From Bacteroidota bacterium (GTDB lineage: Bacteria; Bacteroidota; Bacteroidia; Chitinophagales; Chitinophagaceae): a stretch of DNA of 64,000 nt. This document shows positions 56,182-64,000 of this stretch, in pieces. The position numbers and the translations under genes are program-made. The stretch lies in contig CANGUG010000014.1 in assembly GCA_947457075.1 (NCBI GenBank), forward strand, positions 1 through 64,000. The letters are read 5' to 3'. Under the pieces are notes generated by a model. That model was not told the origin of the DNA, ran no database searches, and saw nothing but the letters and a program-made list of their open reading frames with translations. Every line of letters starts with the position of its first letter. Positions within the stretch are counted from its first letter, which is position 1.

Positions 56182-58539
56182 ATGAGAAATTGGAGTGTAT
56201 TCATATTGGGAGGGTGCTTATTATTTGCAACTTCAATTTTGGGGCAAAATAATAGTGCAGCGCTTGCAGCTCAAATTAAAAGTTTGAAAACTGTAGGCAG
56301 TGTATTATATATCGCTGCGCACCCCGATGATGAAAACAATTCTTTTTTACCTTATTTAACCAAAGAGAGAAACTTTCGAACTGCCTATTTAAGTTTGACA
56401 AGAGGGGATGGCGGTCAAAATTTAATTGGGAAAGAACAAGGAATTGAATTGGGTTTAATACGCACACAGGAGTTGTTGGCTGCACGTAACATTGATGGTG
56501 CAGAACAATATTTTTCAAGGGCCTATGAATTTGGTTATTGTAAATCCTCGGAGGAAGCTTTACAAATATGGGATCATGATCAAGTATTAAGTGATGCAGT
56601 ATGGGTGATACGTAATTTTCAGCCAGATATTATCATTGCTAGGTTTCCACCGGATGCGAGGGCAGGCCATGGTCATCATGCAGCTTCGGCAATTATTGCG
56701 AACGAAGCTTTTGTTGCGGCGGCTGATCCTACCAAATTCCCTTCACAATTTAAATACGGTGTTAAGCCTTGGCAAGCAAAACGTATATTATGGAACACTT
56801 TTAATTTTGGGTCGGTGAACACGACCAATGAAAATCAATTAAAATTAGAAGTAGGTGGATACAACCCAATCATTGGGAAAAGCTATGGGGAGATAGGGGC
56901 TGAGGCCCGTACCATGCATAAAAGTCAGGGAGAGGGAAGGCCAAGACGAAGAGGTACAAGTTATGAATACTTTGATTTAACCGGAGGTGAGCCTGCCAAA
57001 GGGGATATAATGGACGGGGTAAATACCAGTTGGGCAAGATTAGGCAACTTAAGTATAGAAAAAGCCATTGATTCCATTTATAATGCCTATGACATTATGC
57101 ATCCTGAAAAGTCAGTACCTGCATTGGTTCAATTGTATGACCGCATTGAGCAAATTTCAACGACCAATACAACATGGCGTGATTATAAATTAGGAGTACT
57201 TAAATCCATTATCAAAGATTGTGCAGGTATTTATTTTGAAGCAAGTACCCAGCAACAACAAATGGCGGCTGGTGATAAAGTAAATGTTCAATTATTGCTT
57301 AATCAACGGGCATCGGTTGCAACCCTTTTGACAAGGATTAAATTTCCTAATCAAGGCGACACCATTTTAAAAACCACCTTATTGCCGAATCAAAATTTTC
57401 AATTGGGCTTTTCATTGAAAGTGCCGGCAAATATGCCCATCACCCAACCGTATTGGTTAGTGAATCCAAAAACGGAAGGAATGTTTGTGGTGAATGACCA
57501 AGAATTAATAGGAAAAGCGGAGAATGATCCGGTGTTTCAAATGCAGCTTTCCTTGGAAATTGAAAAAAAGAATTTTCTTTTTTCATTGCCCGTTCAATAT
57601 AAATATACCGATCCAACCAAGGGGGATGTATATCAACCCTTGGTTGTGGTGCCTGCTACCCAGGTAAAATACGACAAGGAAGTGAGTTTAATAAAAGACA
57701 ATCAACCAGTACAAGTGTCTTATCAAAGTTGGGAATTAAATAAGCCAGTTGTACAAAATAAGTTTATGGCAAAATCGGCCGCTGTTAAATTACCAACAGC
57801 TTCAGATGCGGTATTTACAAAAATAATTGCCTACGATCATATACCTACTATAAACTACTTCCCAAGTGCTACAACTAAAATTGTAGAAGTAGCGGTTAAA
57901 AATAATGCTTTCAATATTGGTTATATTGATGGGGCAGGAGACAAATTGCCAGAAGCTTTAGTGGAATTAGGCGCTAATGTTACTCATTTAACCGACGCTG
58001 ACCTTAGTTTGGATAAGTTAAAAGGTTTCGACGCAATTGTCGTTGGCATTAGGGCGTACAATATGTATGAATTTTTAACTGATAAAAATGACATATTGAA
58101 TGCCTTTGTTGAGCAAGGAGGTAATTTAGTGGTTCAGTATTTAAAAAGTAATCAAGTGGGTATAAAGCCAGTGAAAGTGGGCCCGTATAAATTTTCTGTA
58201 AACTCGGGTAAACGGGTAACACAGGAAAATGTACCTGTACTATTTTCTTTACCAAACCATGTGGTTTTAAATACCCCTAATAAAATTACAAACGCCGATT
58301 TTGACAATTGGACACAGGAGCGAAGTACTTATCAATCAGATAATTTTGATTCCCATTTTGAAGCACCACTTACCATGAATGACAAAGGGGAAGCCCCAAG
58401 CAACGGTAGTTTATTAATTGCGCCTTTTGGGAAAGGGAATATGGTATATGTAAGTTTGGTCTTATTTAGGCAATTACCAGTGGGCAATCCAGGCGCCTAT
58501 AAATTATTAGCTAACCTTATTTCATTGCCCAAGCATTAA
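56182..58539 (+). CDS. secreted PIG-L/LmbE-family deacetylase with C-terminal GATase-like domain
   Basis: A 785-residue protein with a signal peptide (ends about residue 21). The N-terminal PIG-L domain (about 40-300) has the zinc motif AHPDDE at residues 46-51, then RGDGGQN and the downstream GHGHHAAS. Family enzymes de-N-acetylate GlcNAc-like sugars. A beta-sandwich middle (about 340-560) leads to a GATase-like end (FDAIVVGIRAYNMY, then AFVEQGGNLVVQYL). It shares the latter layout with the M14 gene 43 bp upstream, so the two probably act together. Confidence 0.88.
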   Translation: MRNWSVFILGGCLLFATSILGQNNSAALAAQIKSLKTVGSVLYIAAHPDDENNSFLPYLTKERNFRTAYLSLTRGDGGQNLIGKEQGIELGLIRTQELLAARNIDGAEQYFSRAYEFGYCKSSEEALQIWDHDQVLSDAVWVIRNFQPDIIIARFPPDARAGHGHHAASAIIANEAFVAAADPTKFPSQFKYGVKPWQAKRILWNTFNFGSVNTTNENQLKLEVGGYNPIIGKSYGEIGAEARTMHKSQGEGRPRRRGTSYEYFDLTGGEPAKGDIMDGVNTSWARLGNLSIEKAIDSIYNAYDIMHPEKSVPALVQLYDRIEQISTTNTTWRDYKLGVLKSIIKDCAGIYFEASTQQQQMAAGDKVNVQLLLNQRASVATLLTRIKFPNQGDTILKTTLLPNQNFQLGFSLKVPANMPITQPYWLVNPKTEGMFVVNDQELIGKAENDPVFQMQLSLEIEKKNFLFSLPVQYKYTDPTKGDVYQPLVVVPATQVKYDKEVSLIKDNQPVQVSYQSWELNKPVVQNKFMAKSAAVKLPTASDAVFTKIIAYDHIPTINYFPSATTKIVEVAVKNNAFNIGYIDGAGDKLPEALVELGANVTHLTDADLSLDKLKGFDAIVVGIRAYNMYEFLTDKNDILNAFVEQGGNLVVQYLKSNQVGIKPVKVGPYKFSVNSGKRVTQENVPVLFSLPNHVVLNTPNKITNADFDNWTQERSTYQSDNFDSHFEAPLTMNDKGEAPSNGSLLIAPFGKGNMVYVSLVLFRQLPVGNPGAYKLLANLISLPKH

Positions 58540-58541
58540 TT

Positions 58542-58682
58542 ATGAGAAGAATAATAAGTATCCTCCTATTGGTTTTAATTGGATTGGGATTTGGATGGTT
58601 TTTAAAAAACGTTAAACTAGGACTTATTATTGGCATTGTCCTGGGCTTGTTGATGAGTGGGATTGCAACAAAAAGTAAATAA
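58542..58682 (+). CDS. 46-residue membrane peptide
   Basis: ATG to TAA encodes 46 residues with two hydrophobic stretches (ISILLLVLIGLGFGWFL and LGLIIGIVLGLLMSG) separated by KNVK. It starts two bases after the PIG-L stop codon, which supports translation by coupling. No homolog recognised. Confidence 0.6.
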   Translation: MRRIISILLLVLIGLGFGWFLKNVKLGLIIGIVLGLLMSGIATKSK

Positions 58683-58705
58683 GCTCCTTTTATATTTACA
58701 ATGAT

Positions 58706-60034
58706 TTAGGCAATCCACTTCATTCTTTTGGCTATAAAATAAGCTACTAAACCAAGGCTAATCACTACCAGCCCACTTAACATCATTTTTGTGCCTGTTG
58801 AAAAAAAGATAGCACCCCAAATAAGGATGGCTAAAAAAAGTGGAATTGGGTATAGTGGCATTTTCCAAGGGAAAAATGAATTTCCTTTTCTTTTTACCAA
58901 TAAAAGTAATCCAATAGCCTGTCCTATAAATTGAATTAAAATGCGCATGGCTAAAATACCATCAATTACTTCCTTTAGTCTAAAAAGTAAACTAAATACA
59001 AATGCGATAGCACCTAATACCAATAAGGATCTATGTGGAAATTTAAGGGTAGGATGCACTTTGTCAAAAAAGGAAAAGAACGATTTGTTTTGTGCTGCTG
59101 CATAAGGGATACGGCTATATCCAAGGGTTGCAGAAAAAAGAGAGGCAAATGCCACCAATAAAATTAAAACAGTAGCAATACCACCTGCAGTGGAGCCGAA
59201 TAAGGTTTTGATATAATCGCTTACAACGTATTTGCTTGTAGATAAGGTACTAAAAGGAAGTACACTGGCTACACTAATATTCATGGCTAAATATAATATT
59301 GCAATACCCGTTATGGATATAAACATGCTTCTAGGAATATTTTTGCTAGGGTTTTTAATTTCACCCCCTAAATGACATACGTTATAATACCCTAAATAAC
59401 TATAAACAGTTTTTACGCTTGCAAAACCCAAAGCAGCCACAAAGCCATGTTGCAAGGTGAATCCGTCATTGATATGTTTAATGGGTGCTAAAAAATTACC
59501 ATGGGCAATTCCACCTCCAATAATCCAAAGCATTGTACCTAAAACACCTACCCATAAAAAAACAGAAATTTTACCAATCGATTCTATCTTACGATACAAT
59601 AAAGCAATTACTAAAATAACGACGGATCCACTTACTGCTTTTTCTTCCCATACAGTAAAGTGAAAAAAGTAATTGGCATATTGTGAAAATCCAATGGCGG
59701 CAGATGCGATAACAAGAGGCGCTTGAATCATTGTTTGCCAAACAAAAAGAAAGCTCATTAAGGAGCCCCATTTTTCACCATAACCTTCTTTTAAAAAGTG
59801 AAAGCTACCTCCAGCACGAGGTAGGGCGGCACCTAATTGACTCCAAACCATGGCGTCTAAATAGGAAAGCAAGGCACCTGCAATCCATGCGTATAAAAAA
59901 TATGGGCCTGCCATAATTTGAGCAACCACGCTTAACACTACAAAAGGCCCAATACCTACCATGTCAATCATATTAATGGCAGTTGCGTGTAAAAGACTTA
60001 ATTTGCGGTCTAGATTTGGTTGTGGTTCACTCAT
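58706..60034 (-). CDS. APC superfamily amino acid permease
   Basis: A 442-residue transporter with about 12 hydrophobic segments. The first helix has the conserved MVGIGPFVVLSVV in place of the common GSMIGSGIF, and the second has the SQLGAALPRAGGSFHFLKEG loop typical of the family. The C-terminus is short and basic. It diverges from the GH13 gene with 63 bp between the starts. The substrate is unknown. Confidence 0.88.
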   Translation of the reverse strand: MSEPQPNLDRKLSLLHATAINMIDMVGIGPFVVLSVVAQIMAGPYFLYAWIAGALLSYLDAMVWSQLGAALPRAGGSFHFLKEGYGEKWGSLMSFLFVWQTMIQAPLVIASAAIGFSQYANYFFHFTVWEEKAVSGSVVILVIALLYRKIESIGKISVFLWVGVLGTMLWIIGGGIAHGNFLAPIKHINDGFTLQHGFVAALGFASVKTVYSYLGYYNVCHLGGEIKNPSKNIPRSMFISITGIAILYLAMNISVASVLPFSTLSTSKYVVSDYIKTLFGSTAGGIATVLILLVAFASLFSATLGYSRIPYAAAQNKSFFSFFDKVHPTLKFPHRSLLVLGAIAFVFSLLFRLKEVIDGILAMRILIQFIGQAIGLLLLVKRKGNSFFPWKMPLYPIPLFLAILIWGAIFFSTGTKMMLSGLVVISLGLVAYFIAKRMKWIA

Positions 60035-60097
60035 AAAATTGTTCGATAAAAAGTATAGGACAAGATAATAAAATTAGGGTAAATAAAAATAGCTAAA

Positions 60098-61360
60098 ATG
60101 GATGCGAATTTTAATACAGTCAACTGGGCAAAGGATGCTACTATTTATGAAGTAAATATTAGACAATATACACCTGAAGGCAGTTTTAAAGCATTTCAAA
60201 CACATTTACCCAGACTCAAAGAAATGGGCGTACGCATTTTATGGTTAATGCCCATTACACCCATAAGCGAAAAAATTAAAAAAGGGTCTCTTGGAAGTTA
60301 TTATGCCTGTAGCAGTTATACCAAAATTAATCCTGAGTTTGGCACAGCGCAGGACTTTGCTCATTTAGTGGAAGCAGCTCATGCATTGGAGTTAAAAGTA
60401 ATTATTGATTGGGTTGCCAATCATACAGGTCGTGGACACGAATGGATGGAATTGCATCCTGAATGGTTTACCAGAAACGATAAGGGCGAGTTTACCGAAA
60501 GGAATGGTTGGGAGGATGTAGTTGATTTGAATTATGGGAATGCCGATATGCGCAATGCCTTAATTGGGGCTATGCAATTTTGGGTAAGAGATTTTAAAAT
60601 AGATGGGTTCAGATGTGATATGGCCCATTTAGTGCCTTTGGATTTTTGGATAGAAGCGCGTAAAGCAGTGGAATCAATCAAGCCATTGTATTGGTTAGCA
60701 GAATGTGAGGAAGTAAGTTATCATCGTGTTTTTGATACAAGCTATGCATGGGCTTTAATGCATGCTTCGGAAAAATTAGCAAAAGGGGAAGTGGGGATTC
60801 ATGAAGTATATAATGTATTGCATACTTATTCCCAATATCCTGCAGGAGCCACTAAGCTTTTGTTTACATCCAATCATGATGAAAATAGCTGGAATGGCAC
60901 CGAATATGAAAAGTATGGTGCAGCAGCAAAAGCATGGGCCGTTTTTACACATACTTGGAAAGGGATTCCCTTAATTTATAGTGGACAGGAATTACCCAAC
61001 CACAAAAGACTTCAATTTTTTGATAAGGATCAAATTGAATGGACTGAAAAACCCGCTTTGCATGATTTTTATACCACTTTAAATCAGCTTCGCAACACGC
61101 ATACAGCCATAACCAGTGGTGACACATTTAATTTACCAGTTCAAACAGATGGGGTAATGGCTTATTTAAGGCAGGATGCAGCTTCAACAGTTTTTGTATT
61201 GTTGAACTTATCTAATAAGCATCATCGGGTGGAGATTGCCCATGAAAAACTAAATGGGTTATTCCAAAATGTATTTTCTGGGTTGTCTTTTAGCTTTAAC
61301 CATTCAGTTCCTTTTGAGCTGTTACCCGGGGATTATTTTGTATATGTGAAAAGCATATAA
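60098..61360 (+). CDS. GH13 alpha-amylase-family glycoside hydrolase, cytoplasmic
   Basis: A 420-residue TIM-barrel enzyme without a signal peptide. The four GH13 regions are visible: DWVANHTG (104-111), GFRCDMAH with nucleophile Asp174, LAECE with the acid/base Glu near 202, and TSNHDENSW with Asp261. A short C-terminal beta domain (about 345-420) follows. It acts on alpha-glucans or alpha-glucosides inside the cell, or performs transglycosylation; the exact bond is not predictable. Confidence 0.9.
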   Translation: MDANFNTVNWAKDATIYEVNIRQYTPEGSFKAFQTHLPRLKEMGVRILWLMPITPISEKIKKGSLGSYYACSSYTKINPEFGTAQDFAHLVEAAHALELKVIIDWVANHTGRGHEWMELHPEWFTRNDKGEFTERNGWEDVVDLNYGNADMRNALIGAMQFWVRDFKIDGFRCDMAHLVPLDFWIEARKAVESIKPLYWLAECEEVSYHRVFDTSYAWALMHASEKLAKGEVGIHEVYNVLHTYSQYPAGATKLLFTSNHDENSWNGTEYEKYGAAAKAWAVFTHTWKGIPLIYSGQELPNHKRLQFFDKDQIEWTEKPALHDFYTTLNQLRNTHTAITSGDTFNLPVQTDGVMAYLRQDAASTVFVLLNLSNKHHRVEIAHEKLNGLFQNVFSGLSFSFNHSVPFELLPGDYFVYVKSI

Positions 61361-61367
61361 AATGGTT

Positions 61368-61401
61368 CACTAAGCCGCTTTTGCAAGCGACTTAGTGTTT
61401 T
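61368..61401. terminator. hairpin terminator overlapping the end of a gene
   Basis: The arms CACTAAG-c-CGCTT and AAGCG-a-CTTAGTG close a TTGC loop and are followed by TTTT, ending the GH13 transcript. The same bases encode the last six residues (SLAKAA) and stop of the convergent gene. Confidence 0.8.
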
Positions 61402-61984
61402 CAATTTCTAAAGGGTTATCCCAAACATGTTCGGTTAAATTATCGGTCCATTTTTTAAAGTTCACACTGGTTACACCATCGTAGTGGTTAATTTTAAGTT
61501 TACCAATATCATCCAAGTTGTCATCCTTAAATGTAAATAACTTTAACGCAGTAGGGGGTATGTTTTGTCTGGTACAAATAAACCAGTGCTTGTTCATTTT
61601 AGGGTACCTTTTTTCAATATCACTTGTCATTAAAGGGTCAACATACCATTCTTCATTTAACTGTAGTGTGTCAATTCTCCAAAAGTCATAGCTCGTCATG
61701 GTATCCATAACGGTTTTCACACTATCCCCAAAACTAAAATGGTCAATACAAAAGGGAAATATAAATTCCGGTTTTACTAATCCATTATGGGCAAAAACAG
61801 CCCAGTCTTTTTTGTAAATAAGTCCTTCCTTCCTTATTTTTTTTCTTAAACTAAAATCTCCAGGTATCGCTTTAAAGCTTCTTTGTACACTACGGTAACT
61901 AATATGCCAAACATATCGTTTTGGGTTAATTACTGTTGTTAGGTTCCAAGGGGTATTCCCTTTCAAAATGGTAATTGGTTTCAT
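61370..61984 (-). CDS. hypothetical protein, 204 residues
   Basis: A soluble protein with no signal peptide and many aromatic residues (WHISYRSVQRSFK, SYDFWRIDTLQLNEEWY, NKHWFICTRQNIPP). It contains a spaced Trp/His pattern, but I do not recognise a family. Its C-terminal codons and stop lie within the terminator hairpin of the GH13 gene. Next gene upstream on the same strand is another orphan, after 111 bp. Confidence 0.5.
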   Translation of the reverse strand: MKPITILKGNTPWNLTTVINPKRYVWHISYRSVQRSFKAIPGDFSLRKKIRKEGLIYKKDWAVFAHNGLVKPEFIFPFCIDHFSFGDSVKTVMDTMTSYDFWRIDTLQLNEEWYVDPLMTSDIEKRYPKMNKHWFICTRQNIPPTALKLFTFKDDNLDDIGKLKINHYDGVTSVNFKKWTDNLTEHVWDNPLEIENTKSLAKAA

Positions 61985-62095
61985 AACTATTAGTTTTAAA
62001 ATTTAATAAATAGCCGATAGGCAGCATGTTAAATGCAGCAGCGACCGGCCAAAAGCTAGATGATTGAATTGCTAATAGTTATTTACTTTACTTCA

Positions 62096-62827
62096 TTATG
62101 TTAGGTTTAGTTTTGAAATAAGTTCATTTGAATATTTTATGTTATAGCTAAGTGAATGCATGCCTTGTTCACTTAATTTTTTAAATATTTGTAAGTAATT
62201 GGTCCAGTGTTCACCCGGAGCTCTTTTTATATTTCCATTTCCTAATTTCCCTTCCTCAACGTTTAAGGTTTCATATATATTTGAGCCCGATAACATGGAT
62301 CCACTAATTTTATACATATACCCGTTCTCTTTTTTTAATGATGAGTTCGTTTCCCATTCAGCCAATAAACTACCCAAACTATATCTTAAAGTTCCATAGT
62401 ATAAGCCCCCGGCATATAACCAGCGCAATCCCAATTTATAATAACCTTCTTGGTTCATTATCAGTTGTTTATTTACATAAAGAGTGTGAAAATTTCGAAA
62501 TAAGATACCTGCATTTTCATTCATCTTATTTTGTTTTTCATTGATAAACCACCTTTCATATAACCCTGGTGTTATGTTTAAATGGTTATCAGTTTTAATA
62601 ATCAACCCATTCGCCCTTAGCAATGCTTCAGGCATAAAGGTTTCAAATCCACTAGTATCCCTTAAGATTAAATGGGTTTGGTTGTTCATTTCAATACTAC
62701 CAATTACTTTGGTGGCAATTGTTTCATAAGTGCTGGGCATAGGACAACATTTTAAATGTGCATTAAAAATTGTTTGCCAAGAGAATAAATAAAAGTGGAG
62801 ATTGCGCTTTAGTTTGGCATAGCCCAC
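62096..62827 (-). CDS. hypothetical protein, up to 243 residues
   Basis: A protein with no recognised domain; a Gly/Leu/Tyr-rich central stretch (RWLYAGGLYYGTLRYSLGSL) is the most distinctive part. The start is uncertain: the first ATG (62827) gives 29 extra residues with two adjacent Cys, while an ATG at 62740 (MPSTYETIATKV) gives a 214-residue product and reads more like a native N-terminus. Not secreted by either start. Confidence 0.45.
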   Translation of the reverse strand: MGYAKLKRNLHFYLFSWQTIFNAHLKCCPMPSTYETIATKVIGSIEMNNQTHLILRDTSGFETFMPEALLRANGLIIKTDNHLNITPGLYERWFINEKQNKMNENAGILFRNFHTLYVNKQLIMNQEGYYKLGLRWLYAGGLYYGTLRYSLGSLLAEWETNSSLKKENGYMYKISGSMLSGSNIYETLNVEEGKLGNGNIKRAPGEHWTNYLQIFKKLSEQGMHSLSYNIKYSNELISKLNLT

Positions 62828-62988
62828 ATCTTATTGTTTCCACCACCGTGTTCTCTCGAATCGGTTGGTTCAGCTTACACTGATCTTGATGTTTGAGTTG
62901 CAAAGATATTTTATGTAATTATTCTTTCCAACTTTTTTGATTAAAAAATTTGTTAAAGATCTTTCTATAAAATAAATATCAATTTAAT

Positions 62989-64000
62989 TTAGTTCAAGAA
63001 ACCAATTTTCTTGGTATTGGTAGTTGTTCTAATATAGTCAGTATCAATATTATAAATATCGGCTAAACACATGGGCTCGTTCACGATAATATCCTTGCCA
63101 ATATGTTTTAATAATTTATTGCTCTCTTCAATAGTTAATTTATCAAATTTATGTTCAGCCACCAAACGACCTTTTCTTAATAAGGCAGGATCAATGCGTT
63201 CTCTGTCCATATTAAACGTAGCAATGATTTGAATATTTAAACAGTCACCTAAAATGCCATCTGTTAAGTTAAGTATATTGGAAACACCAGCTGCAGAGCC
63301 ATTGGTTTGACGATCTGATATTACACGTTCCGCATCTTCAATAATCAAAATACTATTTTTATGATTCATCAAGAAAGGGATAATACTTGGGTCGGATAAC
63401 ATTTCAGCCATGGAGGGGGGGATAAATAATATTTCTTTTTCCTTTACCACACTGGTTAAGTATTTTAAATAAGTGCTTTTCCCGGTACCTGGCTCACCCC
63501 AAAACGCAAAAAAACCTTTATCCTTATTGTTGTTTAAGCGATTAATTATTATTTCGTGGGTTTGCGCAAATTTATTACCATAGTTTAATGCTAAGTTCAT
63601 AGGCGGTGTGTCAAAAAAGTAGGCCTCCGTATCCAACCCATTTCTATCGCTTTTAACCAACGAAATATTTGACTTTTTTTCCTCAAGAAAATATTTGTCC
63701 AAGCAATTCCATTCAAATTGGGATTGAATGCTCCCTAATTTTACATTATAAAAGAATACCAAATTGGTAAACGGCTCGGATCCCTCGTCCTTAATTCTAT
63801 TTTCAAAAGTGATAATCATTTGTTTGTCCTTGTTGACAAACATTGTTTTTTCAGCTGTATTGTATCTTTTAGTAGTGATATTAATTTGTACCTCGTGTAC
63901 AAAACCCAATTTCGCGAATTGGGTTACTATCATTGGTGAAAAGTCTTTATCATGTTCAAATTTTGAAGGCAACTGATCAAATTGTGTAATATAATACTGT
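62989..64000 (-). CDS. AAA+ ATPase (partial, 5' end outside window)
   Basis: The frame is open to the window edge upstream of a TTG at 63972, with no stop, so the true start is outside. The visible part has a divergent N-terminal domain of about 150 residues, Walker A GEPGTGKST, Walker B ILIIEDAE, and an ALLRKGR Arg-finger-type motif, as in single-ring AAA+ proteins of the CDC48/BCS1 style. No protease or membrane domain is visible. The two orphan proteins downstream could be clients, but only proximity links them. Confidence 0.8.
   Translation of the reverse strand, partial: QYYITQFDQLPSKFEHDKDFSPMIVTQFAKLGFVHEVQINITTKRYNTAEKTMFVNKDKQMIITFENRIKDEGSEPFTNLVFFYNVKLGSIQSQFEWNCLDKYFLEEKKSNISLVKSDRNGLDTEAYFFDTPPMNLALNYGNKFAQTHEIIINRLNNNKDKGFFAFWGEPGTGKSTYLKYLTSVVKEKEILFIPPSMAEMLSDPSIIPFLMNHKNSILIIEDAERVISDRQTNGSAAGVSNILNLTDGILGDCLNIQIIATFNMDRERIDPALLRKGRLVAEHKFDKLTIEESNKLLKHIGKDIIVNEPMCLADIYNIDTDYIRTTTNTKKIGFLN

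Overview
The window is a stretch of chromosome from a member of the Bacteroidota, most likely a Chitinophagaceae-type bacterium. This is inferred from the AT-rich sequence, a SusC/SusD pair, a 1568-residue TamB-like protein, Bacteroidota-type promoter elements (TTTG about 20 bases upstream of TAnnTTTG) at several genes, weak Shine-Dalgarno sites and a zinc-free L36 protein. There are no rRNA genes, CRISPR arrays, insertion sequences or integrases. There is one tRNA gene, tRNA-Asp(GTC).

Layout. 1-8.1 kb: the 3' two thirds of rpoC, an OmpH/Skp-like protein, an APC permease overlapping a heptose-7-phosphate kinase (RfaE1/HldE domain I), ispD, and a convergent Gfo/Idh/MocA oxidoreductase. 8.2-18.2 kb: a cell-wall-sugar salvage region. 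anmK (+) converges on a minus-strand series that reads amidohydrolase, PLP class V enzyme, DeoR regulator, SusC, SusD, murQ. AnmK makes MurNAc-6-P from anhydro-MurNAc and MurQ converts it to GlcNAc-6-P, so the SusCD pair and the DeoR regulator are plausibly the importer and sensor for peptidoglycan fragments. 18.4-26.3 kb: an AT-rich accessory stretch of small secreted, lipoprotein and membrane proteins of unknown role (DUF4359-like, DUF3761-like, FISUMP, TPR, NTF2-like, a Cys-tailed lipoprotein) plus a CorA transporter. It ends at tRNA-Asp. 26.6-37.9 kb: housekeeping genes: accA-dapA, mutS diverging from a SpoU-type RNA methyltransferase, a UbiA/MqnP-like prenyltransferase, ruvX, def, a YbdK-like ligase, phoH and rpe.

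38-45.3 kb: a TolB-like beta-propeller protein, a small membrane protein, then the alpha ribosomal operon infA-rpmJ-rpsM-rpsK-rpsD-rpoA-rplQ, followed by carA and aroQ. The operon has its own promoter and is detached from the spc operon. 45.4-53.5 kb: a GT39 glycosyltransferase convergent with tamB, then gamma-glutamyltranspeptidase. 53.6-58.7 kb: an M14 metallopeptidase and a PIG-L deacetylase that both end in a GATase-like domain, then a 46-residue membrane peptide. 58.7-64 kb: an APC permease diverging from a cytoplasmic GH13 enzyme, then two orphan proteins and an AAA+ ATPase cut by the window edge.

Most of the window is ordinary. The parts that merit a second look are: the MurNAc salvage locus and its 10-bp inverted repeat in front of deoR; the hairpins in the ribosomal operon spacers; the facing start-proximal promoters of mutS and the RNA methyltransferase gene; and the Cys-tailed lipoprotein with its small membrane neighbour.
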